In this document: one piece after another, positions 8,749 to 15,350 of the stretch
Position numbering within the stretch: position 1 is the stretch's first letter
How the letters are laid out: each line of letters begins with the position of its first letter
Assembly (NCBI RefSeq): GCF_007830065.1
Contig: NZ_VLKK01000018.1
Coordinates: 1-53,108 of the forward strand
Source of the DNA: Sphingobium wenxiniae
GTDB lineage: Bacteria > Pseudomonadota > Alphaproteobacteria > Sphingomonadales > Sphingomonadaceae
Length of the DNA stretch: 53,108 nucleotides
Direction of reading: 5' to 3'
Translations under genes and position numbers: made by a program
Notes under the pieces: model-generated
Told to the model about the DNA's origin: nothing
What the model saw: the letters and a program-made list of their open reading frames with translations, nothing else
Database searches by the model: none

Positions 8749-9381
8749 TCAATCCTCCGGCTCGGGATCGTCGTCGCCCAGCGGCTCATGCTCCATGACC
8801 CCATGCCCCTCGATCGGGCAGAGCGGCGCGCCGGCCTGTTCTAGCCATTTGCGCGCGGTCCTCACGGTATAACCGCACTCCGCACACTCGCATTTGAGCA
8901 TCCGGTTTTTTTGCTTCTTGGGCCCGGTCGACTCCCCATCCGTGTCGAGGCGGGCATGGGGGAGGAGTCCGGCTGCATCCAAGATAGGCGCGATGGTCGT
9001 AAGGAACGCCTCGCCGGGGGTGGTGGTGCGCGTCGGCCCGACCAGGCCAAGACCAAGGGCGACCCTTTTAAACGCCTTCCCATGCCCTGCCGGGATGCCG
9101 ACGGCGGCATGGACCAGCTCATGCGCGAGGATGGCCGCGATCTGCGACGGCATCGCGTCGGGCGCGTGCGCCAGGTCCGGGCGGATGAAGATTTCACAAT
9201 GCCCGTCCGCGTTCAAGCGGTTATCCCAGCACTCGCCGATCGCCTTGGCCTTGCGGCCCGCGCTGGTGAAGCCGATCGCGACCCGCACGCGCGAGGGCAG
9301 GGGGCTTTCCAGCGCCTCGAACAGCGGAGCCATGCCCGCCGCCACCCGGTTGAGCCAGCTTTCGCGGTTGTCCTGCGTCAT
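8749..9381 (-). CDS. SprT-like zinc metalloprotein
   Basis: A 210-residue protein with a zinc-protease motif HELVH at residues 87-91, a downstream histidine at about 100 (GHGKAF) and a C-terminal zinc-ribbon-like region (CECAECG ... LCPIEGHG, about 168-195). SprT/Spartan-like proteins act on proteins bound to DNA; this short bacterial type is common on sphingomonad plasmids and integrative elements, and its target is not known. The start is set at ATG 9381-9379 (MTQDNRESW). The frame runs open further upstream to 9516, but that part is proline-, arginine- and alanine-rich junk typical of GC-rich read-through. It precedes the truncated parA on the same strand. Confidence 0.8.
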   Translation of the reverse strand: MTQDNRESWLNRVAAGMAPLFEALESPLPSRVRVAIGFTSAGRKAKAIGECWDNRLNADGHCEIFIRPDLAHAPDAMPSQIAAILAHELVHAAVGIPAGHGKAFKRVALGLGLVGPTRTTTPGEAFLTTIAPILDAAGLLPHARLDTDGESTGPKKQKNRMLKCECAECGYTVRTARKWLEQAGAPLCPIEGHGVMEHEPLGDDDPEPED

Positions 9382-9858
9382 GCCTTCTACTCCCTTCGAT
9401 CGCCTGTCCGGCGATGGCCATGCCATCGGCCGGAACACGGACGCCCAAGAACGCCGGCGAAAGAGGGGGGCAGCGGGATTCGACGGGGGTGGAGCGGCCG
9501 CAGCGCAGCGAGGCACGGCCCCGTCTAATCCCGTTGCGGGGGAAAGGCGGCCGGGACCGCCTTTCCCCCTTCAAACGAAGATCCACGCCAGAGCACGCCG
9601 GCACAGCAGGGCAGGGGCCTTGCCCCGGCCCTCACGCGAGGATCGTCACGCCTATGCGCCAAGACCGCTTGCGGGCTCGGTCGTAGCCTTCAGGCGGAGA
9701 TAGAGCCGTGCCCGAAGGGACGCGCCAATATGTCTTTCTAATGGCTAACTGGTATCATAACGCCATCGTTTAGATATACATATAATAGCGGATTGCGCTG
9801 GATCGCCTCCGTCATGCAGTCCGGCTGAAAGCCCCTTCAGGTGAGAACGACCCTACGC
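9382..9858. other. Gene-poor region between SprT-like gene and DUF4160 module
   Basis: About 480 bases with no frame that looks like a real protein; the long frames present are mirror images of GC-rich sequence. It holds the perfect hairpin at 9538-9569 and, from about 9735 to 9800, an AT-rich patch. The SprT-like gene's promoter should lie in the left part on the minus strand, but no clear -35/-10 pair could be assigned. Confidence 0.5.
9538..9569. repeat. Perfect 13-bp hairpin
   Basis: GGGGGAAAGGCGG (9538-9550) and CCGCCTTTCCCCC (9557-9569) are exact complements around a six-base loop. There is no T-run on either side, so it is not a standard intrinsic terminator. It may be a transposon relic, a protein-binding site or a structural end of a transcript. 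Confidence 0.75.
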
Positions 9859-9887
9859 TTGCGCTAGTGCAACAGTTGCACTATATT
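9859..9887 (+). promoter_or_regulatory. Promoter with operator between the -35 and -10 boxes, giving a leaderless message
   Basis: TTGCGC (9859-9864) and TATATT (9882-9887) are separated by exactly 17 bases. That spacer is almost wholly an inverted repeat, TAGTGCAAcagTTGCACTA (9865-9883), with 8-base arms and a 3-base centre. Transcription would start about six bases after the -10 box, at or next to the ATG at 9893, so the message would be leaderless. A repressor on the palindrome would exclude polymerase; the helix-turn-helix protein encoded at 10117-10569 is the obvious candidate (inference). Confidence 0.72.
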
Positions 9888-9892
9888 GAGAC

Positions 9893-10120
9893 ATGGTCAC
9901 GATGTTTCGCGGTCCCCGCTGGAAGATTGCCGTCTATGGTCGCGATCATGGCGTGCCGCATTTTCACATCGAAGGCCCGGATTTCCGCTGCTCGGTGGCA
10001 ATCGCGACGTTCGAGCTGATCGTCGGCACCGTGCCAACGGCGGTCCTGAAAGACGCTTTGGAATGGGCGGGGCCGAACCAGGCGCTGCTCATGCAGACAT
10101 GGCAGGAGTTGAACGGATGA
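9893..10120 (+). CDS. DUF4160 family small protein (possible toxin-antitoxin partner)
   Basis: A 75-residue protein with the DUF4160 hallmarks: an N-terminal FRGPRWKIAVYGRDHGVPHFH block, then EGPDFRCSVAI and a final WAGPNQALLMQTW. DUF4160 genes are very often followed by a DUF2442 gene and the pair has been proposed as a toxin-antitoxin module; which partner does what is not settled. The start at 9893 lies at the predicted transcription start of the promoter at 9859-9887, and no Shine-Dalgarno precedes it. The stop overlaps the next start as ATGA (10117-10120), so the two are translationally coupled. Confidence 0.85.
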   Translation: MVTMFRGPRWKIAVYGRDHGVPHFHIEGPDFRCSVAIATFELIVGTVPTAVLKDALEWAGPNQALLMQTWQELNG

Positions 10121-10569
10121 ACGTCACCGACAAGACCCGCACCATTGCCGCCGTGCGCGCGATTGGTCCTTCGGTGCTGCATGTGTCGTGGTCGGATGGC
10201 ACGGCCGCCGATATCGAGCTGGGCGCGATCCTCGATGATCGCGCCTTCGCCGCGCTGCGCGATCCCGGCGAGTTCGCCAAGGTCGAGCTAGGCGATTGGG
10301 GGCATAGCCTGACCTGGCCATCGGGGGTCGAGCTGGGCGCGGACATGCTGTGGCTCGAAACGCTCTCGGCAACCGGACATGGCGACGTGCGCGCCTTTCT
10401 CGAATGGCGGCTGCGCCATGCCCTGTCGCTGTCGAAGGCGGCCGACGCGTTGGGCGTCTCGCGCCGGATGGTCGCCTATTATTCCAATGGCGAAAAGAGA
10501 GTGCCCAAGCCGATCCTGCTGGCCTGTCGGGGCTGGGAGGTCAGCGACGGGCTGCATCAGGCGGCATAG
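10117..10569 (+). CDS. DUF2442 protein with C-terminal helix-turn-helix
   Basis: A 150-residue protein. DUF2442 covers about residues 10-80 (VLHVSWSDGTAADIELGAIL, GHSLTWPSGVELGADMLW). A C-terminal helix-turn-helix of Xre type spans about 95-135 (EWRLRHALSLSKAADALGVS, RRMVAYYSNGEKRVP). The DNA-binding part makes it a likely antitoxin and autoregulator acting on the palindrome at 9865-9883, as in other two-gene modules where the DNA-binding partner represses the operon. The ATG start overlaps the DUF4160 stop. The usual order in toxin-antitoxin pairs varies, so the assignment of roles is inference; the pairing and coupling are seen directly. Confidence 0.85.
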   Translation: MNVTDKTRTIAAVRAIGPSVLHVSWSDGTAADIELGAILDDRAFAALRDPGEFAKVELGDWGHSLTWPSGVELGADMLWLETLSATGHGDVRAFLEWRLRHALSLSKAADALGVSRRMVAYYSNGEKRVPKPILLACRGWEVSDGLHQAA

Positions 10570-10577
10570 GCGGAGCC

Positions 10578-10803
10578 CTGCGAGCGATCTTCATCCGCCA
10601 CGGCGAATCCACCGGCAACGCCGGCGTGCCCTGCCATGATCTCGCGACGATCGAGCTGACGGAGCGCGGCTACGAACAGGCGAGGGCGGTCGCGGCGAGC
10701 TGGACACAAGCGCCGCGCTCATCGTCACGTCGCCCTATACGCGCACCCGACAGACGGCCGCGCCGACGATCGCGCGCTTTCCCGGCGTGCCGGTCGAAAT
10801 CTT
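10578..10803 (+). pseudogene. Histidine phosphatase (phosphoglycerate-mutase-like) relic
   Basis: Just after the DUF2442 stop the + strand encodes RAIFIRHGESTGNAG, the RHG catalytic start of histidine phosphatases, followed by ELTERGYEQARAVAASW. The frame is lost near 10713. In the neighbouring frame the family likeness resumes as ALIVTSPYTRTRQTAAPTIARF up to PGVPVEI near 10803. Beyond that point the sequence turns AT-rich and no longer matches. So the gene carries a frameshift (about one base lost) and lacks its C-terminal half with the second catalytic histidine. No proper ATG is seen; CTG at 10578 merely marks where similarity begins. Position 10803 looks like a recombination or deletion end point. 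Confidence 0.8.
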
Positions 10804-10915
10804 ACAGAAAATGTCATCGTTATGGTGCGAAATTCATTTCGCCGTTGCAATTTATCTGCCTATGGAAAGCCCGCGACCCAGAATGGCTCATCTTACCAGA
10901 GGCACTCTTTTTCCT

Positions 10916-10947
10916 GACCCCTGCCCCGAAACGGGCAGGGGGCGTTT
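10916..10947 (+). terminator. Intrinsic terminator
   Basis: CCCTGCCC (10918-10925) pairs with GGGCAGGG (10933-10940) over a short CGAAAC-type loop, and TTTT follows at 10944-10947. It would end plus-strand transcription from the DUF4160/DUF2442 module and the phosphatase relic before the convergent MucR gene. Confidence 0.7.
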
Positions 10948-11011
10948 TATATTGGATTCTCGTTTTAACAGCCCTCGCCAGCGCTCCTATGCTAGCAAGA
11001 TGTTGCCATAA

Positions 11012-11485
11012 TCACTCTGTCACAGGCTTCTCAGCGCTCTTCTTTGTCGACGGCCTGCCTCCAGCAGTCTTTTTGCCCTGTCTTGGCTTACGTCCAAGGC
11101 CGATCTTGACCGCCAGGTCCTTGCGCTGCTGAGCATAATTGGGGGCGGTCATGGGATAGTCAGCCGGCAGTCCCCATTTGGCGCGATATTCATCCGGGGT
11201 CATCTGATAGCGCGTCATCAAATGGCGCTTAAGCATCTTGAGTTTTTTGCCATCTTCAAGACAGACGATGTAGTCAGGCTTTACCGATGACCGCACGGAC
11301 ACTGCGGGTTCCTGCTTCTCGGCAGGAGCCTCTACGGGCTGATTTAGGGCTGAAAGAGCGCTATGCACGTTGGCAATGAGCGTAGCGACATCACCGACAG
11401 CCACGCTGTTGTTCGATACATGTGCGGCAACAATGTCGCTGGTCAAGGTGACAAGAAGTTCAGTCTGGTTAGCATTTTCGCTCAT
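11012..11485 (-). CDS. MucR/Ros-family transcriptional regulator
   Basis: A 157-residue MucR-family regulator. A helical N-terminal half (about 1-55, TELLVTLTSDIVAAHVSNNS) mediates oligomer formation in the family. The DNA-binding core is at about 70-125 (DYIVCLEDGKKLKMLKRHLM, MTPDEYRAKWGLPADYPM), with a lysine-rich tail. The first zinc cysteine is present (IVCLEDG) and the histidine pattern is KRHLMTRY. As in many MucR proteins, the canonical second cysteine is not obvious. MucR proteins bind AT-rich promoter DNA, repress themselves, and control exopolysaccharide genes in rhizobia and sphingomonads. The large polysaccharide locus begins about 5 kb away, so regulation of it is plausible but not shown. 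The 155 bases upstream (11486-11640) are AT-rich and should hold its promoter. Confidence 0.88.
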   Translation of the reverse strand: MSENANQTELLVTLTSDIVAAHVSNNSVAVGDVATLIANVHSALSALNQPVEAPAEKQEPAVSVRSSVKPDYIVCLEDGKKLKMLKRHLMTRYQMTPDEYRAKWGLPADYPMTAPNYAQQRKDLAVKIGLGRKPRQGKKTAGGRPSTKKSAEKPVTE

Positions 11486-11640
11486 TAAAGTGCGTCCCGT
11501 TATGTTGATGCCCGAAATGTGATAAATTCACCTGATGCGATTGTCGATGCGCCTTATGATACTCACTCGTCAATATCCGTCTAAAATGTGTACATCTCCG
11601 CACTATTTTGAATTTAAACCAAACAGAAATGCATAGCTGC

Positions 11641-11957
11641 TACTGACCGGTCACCAGCCATTCGAACAGGTGACGCATGGCGGCCAGCTATTGTTTGACG
11701 CTGGGCGCGCTCATTTCGTGCGCCAACGCTGCGACCCATCCCGCTACGTGCAGCGGCTGTACCGCTGCGAGCGACGACACACCGCGCGCGGCGACCCAGG
11801 CGAGGAAATTGCCCGCCGCCCGCATATAGGCGCGGCGCGTATGCGGATTGCGAATGGTGACCGCGAAAAATTCCAGGAAGCGGGTCCGCGTCTGGTCGTC
11901 GGCCGATGCCACGATCGCAGGTAGCGCCAGCGCGGGCGGCGGGGCCAGTAGGATCAT
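11641..11957 (-). pseudogene. Tyrosine recombinase, N-terminal relic with an internal stop
   Basis: The minus frame from ATG 11957-11955 encodes a SAM-like integrase N-terminal domain: TRTRFLEFFAVTIRNPHTRR, AYMRAAGNFLAWVAARGVSS, VAALAHEMSAPSVKQ. TAG at 11688-11690 interrupts it where an arginine codon is expected, yet the same frame continues as LAAMRHLFEWLVTGQ to about 11641 before losing similarity. The whole catalytic domain (R, K, H, R, H, Y) is missing. So it has both a nonsense codon and a 3' deletion. The start overlaps the stop of the upstream beta-helix gene as ATGA, which suggests a former operon. Confidence 0.85.
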
Positions 11958-12280
11958 AGACCGCATCTCCGGTTCACACGCCCGCGCCGCACATGCGCGG
12001 TGGGCGAGATGATCGACACCGCATCGGGCGCCAGATTTTCCACGGCCTCGCAAATCCCAAAAACCTCGACCCGTCCACCGTCATTATAGATGCGGCCCGA
12101 GACTGTGCCATGAATAAGGGCACGGCTGCCCGCTTTGACGGTGAGGTTGCCCGCAATCGTGCCGTGCAGGATGAACCGCACGCCTTCCTGCAGCGCCGCG
12201 TCACCGACGATTGTCCCATGGAGGGTGAGGTCTTCCGCAATGGCGAAGGGCCCCTCGATGAAATCATGTTCTGCACGCAT
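11954..12280 (-). CDS. Small beta-helix protein, bactofilin-like repeats, function unknown
   Basis: About 108 residues. The core is four rungs of one pattern: LHGTIVGDA, LHGTIAGNL, IHGTVSGRI and VFGICEAVE, spaced about 18-19 residues. This is the hallmark of small right-handed beta-helices such as bactofilins and related polymer-forming proteins, which assemble into cytoplasmic or membrane-bound filaments. The start is uncertain. ATG 12280 (MRAEHDFIEG) is used, but the frame stays open to a TTG at 12310. A well-placed GGAGG followed by ATG at 12326-12324 overlaps the previous stop but is out of frame by one, so a frameshift near the 5' end is possible. The gene overlaps the recombinase relic downstream. 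No function is assigned. Confidence 0.6.
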   Translation of the reverse strand: MRAEHDFIEGPFAIAEDLTLHGTIVGDAALQEGVRFILHGTIAGNLTVKAGSRALIHGTVSGRIYNDGGRVEVFGICEAVENLAPDAVSIISPTAHVRRGRVNRRCGL

Positions 12281-12322
12281 TATGGCGCATCTCAGTCGAA
12301 AGGGGATCAAGGATTGTCGGTG

Positions 12323-12673
12323 TCATTGCAAGCCTCCTGCTCTTTCATAGAGCGCGACTTTGCCGGAAGCGGCCAGTTGCGCGCCCCATATTTTGACAGA
12401 GGGTATGCCTGGGAGGATTTGAGACAGGATCGATACCAGCGGCGCCCAGAGCAGTTCGCTTTCCGCGACAATGAAGATTCGCTCGTCGGCGTCCAGCATG
12501 ATCGCAATGACCAGTACAGCCATGCGCTGGTCGCCCGCCCAATCGACCAGTGCCAGAACAGCCTCAACCATCGTGATCGCAGACCAAGGGGCAATCTGCT
12601 CCTGTCCCTCGACGCTCAGCATCAGGCCGGCTTCGGCGATGCCAATGATCTCGCTTTCCGGGGCCTTGTCCAT
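12323..12673 (-). CDS. Hypothetical protein, alpha/beta, unknown
   Basis: A 116-residue protein not recognised. It is acidic and hydrophobic in stretches (MVEAVLALVDWAGDQRMAVL, IVAESELLWAPLVSILSQIL) with no cysteine pattern, signal peptide or clear membrane helix. The opening (SEIIGIAEAGLMLSVEGQEQ) and the strand-rich middle (DERIFIVAESELLWA) are compatible with a small PH-like or immunity-type fold, but this is weak. It lies just upstream of the beta-helix gene on the same strand; its stop overlaps an ATG with a good GGAGG. The shared orientation suggests one operon with the beta-helix protein and the recombinase relic. Confidence 0.55.
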   Translation of the reverse strand: MDKAPESEIIGIAEAGLMLSVEGQEQIAPWSAITMVEAVLALVDWAGDQRMAVLVIAIMLDADERIFIVAESELLWAPLVSILSQILPGIPSVKIWGAQLAASGKVALYERAGGLQ

Positions 12674-12888
12674 AGAAGCTCTGTATCCGATTTATATCTA
12701 CGATAAGGACACTATCACATGTAGGCGGAGTGGAATCCCATGGCAGCAATCGCCTTGTGCCTGTAGGACACCGTTTAAGACGTTTCTGGCGGCAGGGCGC
12801 TAGCGTTGCCAGGAGAATATCGAAACCCTATCCTCGCCAACTTGCCGCCGCACGCCATTTCCACGCCTATCGCGTCACCTGACATTCG
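12674..12888. other. Intergenic region upstream of the small-gene operon
   Basis: A 215-base gap between an unknown gene and the 3' end of the protease gene, both on the minus strand. A small dyad (CTGACattcGTCAG, 12880-12893) lies at the protease's 3' end. AT-rich sequence at 12675-12720 could hold the promoter of the 12673-12323 gene. Nothing else was seen. Confidence 0.4.
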
Positions 12889-13890
12889 TCAGTGCTCTCT
12901 TTTCAACAAATCCTGCCATTTTCCATCGATTGGCCGATCCCGTGCCGCGATGATGTCAGGATGGAGGGAGCGTTCTGGCCCCATTTCAGCGATTGTGCGT
13001 GCCATAATGCCAGTACGCGTCTTCCAACTCGGATGCGTACGGCTACGAAACAGGCTACCAGCATGCGCAGGACCGAAGGCCTGCCAGAAAAGCAGGGCGA
13101 TTTTGGGGTCGTATCCAGCATTGGTAAGTAGCGATATAGACAGAATATCTGCTTCCAATTCGGTTTGCCGGAAAAACCGGACATTGCGGCCGATACCCGA
13201 CAACAGGCCATAGCTCACGCCCTTTGCTTCTAACCGCTCGCGGTGACGCAGAATATTATGGGCCAACTCATGCGCTATCGGCACGGGCGCCCACTGTGGA
13301 TAGTCGGTCAGGAAACGACTGCTGATCTGAACCAATTCACCATCCGCCTGAGCAAGAAAACTATTGCCAAAGGCCACTTCGAACCGCGAGCGACAGGCAG
13401 GAACCGGGATGACTCTGCGGATCTGATCGACGCCGCTCCGACGTATATGCAGCGTGATCGGACCATTAGGTGGAAGCGCCATGATCTGGTGGGTCGCCAC
13501 TATGAGAGAAGCGGTGTTCGAGTTGGCCTGGGGATCCGTAGGGCGAAAGCGCGTTTGTCCCACGCCAATCAATGTATCATCCTCCCTGATATCCGCTGCG
13601 GCAGCAGGAGATTTGGAGATCACCGCTTCTACCCCTACCGGTCCATCGAAATGAAAATGACGGATCGCTGTCTCGCGGATGTCACGCGCATATTGATCGG
13701 GCGTATGAAGCAGCAAACCCAAGCCCGGTTCTTGCCGGTCGCACAAGGAGGCATTGGCGGTGGCGAGGCGATAGCCAATGCTGGCCATCTCTGCATCAAG
13801 TGCGCGAATGACCTCAAAGGGTGGCGCCTCTTGTGCTGGCGCTGGCGCTGCGGGAAGAAGTGACGCCGATATAATGGCAACGCGGAACAT
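12889..13890 (-). CDS. Periplasmic M48-like metalloprotease with PDZ-like domain
   Basis: About 333 residues from ATG 13890 (MFRVAIISASLLPAAPAPAQ), a clean signal peptide cut after AQ; the frame is open further upstream but that part has no signal character. A PDZ-like region spans about 80-170 (GVEAVISKSPAAAADIREDD, TLIGVGQTRF, ITLHIRRSG). The zinc motif HELAHNILRH is at about 208-217, with a downstream glutamate in RQTELEADILSISLL, the standard M48 third ligand. M48 proteins in the periplasm usually trim or clear damaged envelope proteins. It is divergently placed from the phosphatase gene at 13938, so the two starts share a short promoter region of about 50 bases. The substrate is unknown. 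Confidence 0.88.
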   Translation of the reverse strand: MFRVAIISASLLPAAPAPAQEAPPFEVIRALDAEMASIGYRLATANASLCDRQEPGLGLLLHTPDQYARDIRETAIRHFHFDGPVGVEAVISKSPAAAADIREDDTLIGVGQTRFRPTDPQANSNTASLIVATHQIMALPPNGPITLHIRRSGVDQIRRVIPVPACRSRFEVAFGNSFLAQADGELVQISSRFLTDYPQWAPVPIAHELAHNILRHRERLEAKGVSYGLLSGIGRNVRFFRQTELEADILSISLLTNAGYDPKIALLFWQAFGPAHAGSLFRSRTHPSWKTRTGIMARTIAEMGPERSLHPDIIAARDRPIDGKWQDLLKREH

Positions 13891-13937
13891 CACATATTTC
13901 CAAAGCCTTGCGTGGCAAATTCTGCTAGGGTCGATCA

Positions 13938-14819
13938 GTGTCATTTCCACTGCTTAAGGCCGTTAAGGGTTCGCATCCAACGATGCTTGTAAAAATTCTC
14001 TCTTGCCTCAGCCGCCGCCCTCCAACTGTCGCCCATGTGCCTGATGGCCGCCGCTTTTATGCGATTGGCGACATTCACGGCCATCTCGATCTGCTTGACG
14101 GCCTGCTGACGCGGATCCGCGACGACGAGTTGGAACGCGGCCAACCAAAGGGCGAATTGATCTTTCTCGGCGACCTTATCAACCGAGGACCTCGATCGGC
14201 CCAGGTGATCGACCGCCTGATCAAGCTCAAGGCTGACCGTCCCGAAACGCGCTTTCTGCTCGGCAACCATGAAGAGCTTTTCCTGACCGCGCTTAGCGGA
14301 AATCGCGAAGCGATCCGCTTTTTTGACCGCATTGGAGGAGCAGAGACGATCCTAAGCTACGGCATAACGCGGCAAGCCTATGAAGCGGCCAATTATCTCG
14401 AACTCGCTGCGATGCTGCAATCTGCCGTACCTCTCTCACACAAGCGCTTCCTTGAAAGCTTCGAGGACATGATCGTTGAAGGCGACTATGTCTTCGTCCA
14501 TGCTGGCGTCCGCCCCGGCGTGCCACTCAAAAAGCAGCGTGCGGGTGATTTACGCTGGATTCGTGAAGAATTTCTCCGCGAATCTGAGAAACATGCTTCG
14601 CCTGCAATTCAAGGAATGGTTGTCGTCCATGGCCATACGATCTTTGAAAATATAGCCGAGCATCCTGGCCGCATTGGCCTGGACACGGGTGCCTATCGTT
14701 CGGGCATTTTGAGTGCGATGGCTTTCGAAGGGGATAAACGTTGGATCATTCAGGAATTTGCGGAACAGCGCCGCAGTAAGCGGTGTTCTGGGGAGGAGGC
14801 AACGCAAGTCCGCCAATAA
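13938..14819 (+). CDS. PPP-family serine/threonine-type phosphoesterase
   Basis: A 293-residue metallophosphoesterase with the full PPP signature: YAIGDIHGHLDLLDG, IFLGDLINRGPRS, FLLGNHEELF, and later histidines in VFVHAGVRPG and VVVHGHTIFE. These bind two metal ions and cut phosphoester bonds in phosphoproteins or nucleotides. GTG at 13938 is used because AGGG (13927-13930) lies seven bases before it; ATG at 13983 lacks a ribosome site but would still keep the domain. Homologues are common beside sphingomonad polysaccharide genes. No Wzb-type phosphatase occurs in this window, so it could conceivably oppose a kinase such as Wzc, but that is speculation, as PPP enzymes mainly remove phosphate from serine and threonine. 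Confidence 0.88.
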   Translation: MSFPLLKAVKGSHPTMLVKILSCLSRRPPTVAHVPDGRRFYAIGDIHGHLDLLDGLLTRIRDDELERGQPKGELIFLGDLINRGPRSAQVIDRLIKLKADRPETRFLLGNHEELFLTALSGNREAIRFFDRIGGAETILSYGITRQAYEAANYLELAAMLQSAVPLSHKRFLESFEDMIVEGDYVFVHAGVRPGVPLKKQRAGDLRWIREEFLRESEKHASPAIQGMVVVHGHTIFENIAEHPGRIGLDTGAYRSGILSAMAFEGDKRWIIQEFAEQRRSKRCSGEEATQVRQ

Positions 14820-14878
14820 TATGCTTGCATGGTTGCAAAGCCAATGCTAATTGAAACCAAATTTTGAGGATGCTTGAT

Positions 14879-15115
14879 ATGCGTTTGAAGCTTGTTCTTG
14901 CCGGTTTGATGGCGTCGTCGCTGATGGCCGCTCCTGTGATGGCAAACTCGGCGTCCGCCCTTTCGGTTGCCAAGGCCAGCAATGTGAAGGCGGTTACCAC
15001 TCCCAAGAAGGCCAGCAAGCTGTCCTCGACCGCAGTTGGTGCCGGCGTGCTACTGGCTGGTGCTCTGGTAGTTGTCGCAGTCACGTCGGATGACGATGAT
15101 TCAGACAGCAACTGA
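14879..15115 (+). CDS. Small exported/membrane protein with acidic tail, unknown
   Basis: A 78-residue protein from ATG 14879, with TTGAGGA (14864-14870) eight bases upstream; earlier in-frame starts at 14864 and 14870 fall inside that site. A signal peptide spans residues 1-22 (LKLVLAGLMASSLMAAPVMA). A short basic linker (NVKAVTTPKKASKLSS) follows, then one hydrophobic helix at about 52-69 (VGAGVLLAGALVVVAVTS) and a very acidic end DDDDSDSN. It is followed at once by a strong terminator, so it is a single-gene unit and likely well expressed. The family is not recognised; similar short Asp-tailed peptides occur in sphingomonads but have no assigned role. Confidence 0.78.
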   Translation: MRLKLVLAGLMASSLMAAPVMANSASALSVAKASNVKAVTTPKKASKLSSTAVGAGVLLAGALVVVAVTSDDDDSDSN

Positions 15116-15133
15116 GCATTTGAGAAATAATTG

Positions 15134-15163
15134 AAATGGCGGCCGTCGAGCCGCCATTTTTCT
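15134..15163 (+). terminator. Intrinsic terminator of the small-protein gene
   Basis: AAATGGCGGC (15134-15143) pairs with GCCGCCATTT (15150-15159) around a six-base loop and runs into five T. It lies 18 bases after the stop of the 14879-15115 gene. Confidence 0.9.
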
Positions 15164-15164
15164 G

Positions 15165-15350
15165 TATATCCGGGGGTGGGATAGGCAGCGCTCTGGCAAG
15201 CCTTGCTTACGCTGGGGCTATTGAGTGCTCGGAGGATCGTCTGTTGCCAAAGTCATTTGGCAACAGACGGCACGAGCCGCCCTCAGAAAATTCGCTTGTT
15301 GATTTCAATCTAGGGCTGACAAGGCCCCGCTAAATTGCCGGGGTTTATTT
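15165..15350 (+). ncRNA. Small RNA candidate between two terminators
   Basis: This stretch holds no convincing protein on either strand but is rich in structure. A perfect 14-base stem (CGTCTGTTGCCAAA, 15238-15251, with its complement at 15256-15269) closes a GTCA loop. Near the end CCCCG (15325-15329) and CGGGG (15339-15343) form a stem followed by TTTATTT, a fair plus-strand terminator. It starts just after the terminator at 15134-15163 and ends over the stop codon of the convergent 15345-15584 gene. An internal stable stem plus a 3' terminator is the usual outline of a bacterial small RNA. The promoter was not identified, and a plain structured 3' region is the alternative. Confidence 0.4.
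15238..15269. repeat. Perfect 14-bp stem with a 4-base loop
   Basis: CGTCTGTTGCCAAA and TTTGGCAACAGACG flank GTCA with no mismatch. No T-run follows on either strand, so it does not look like a terminator. It could be the core of a small RNA, a regulator site or a mobile-element relic. Confidence 0.85.

Noticed and set aside
10350..11132. 260-codon frame running from the DUF2442 gene into MucR's antisense
   Set aside because: It joins the out-of-frame part of DUF2442, the broken phosphatase and unrelated DNA; only the short phosphatase segment is meaningful.
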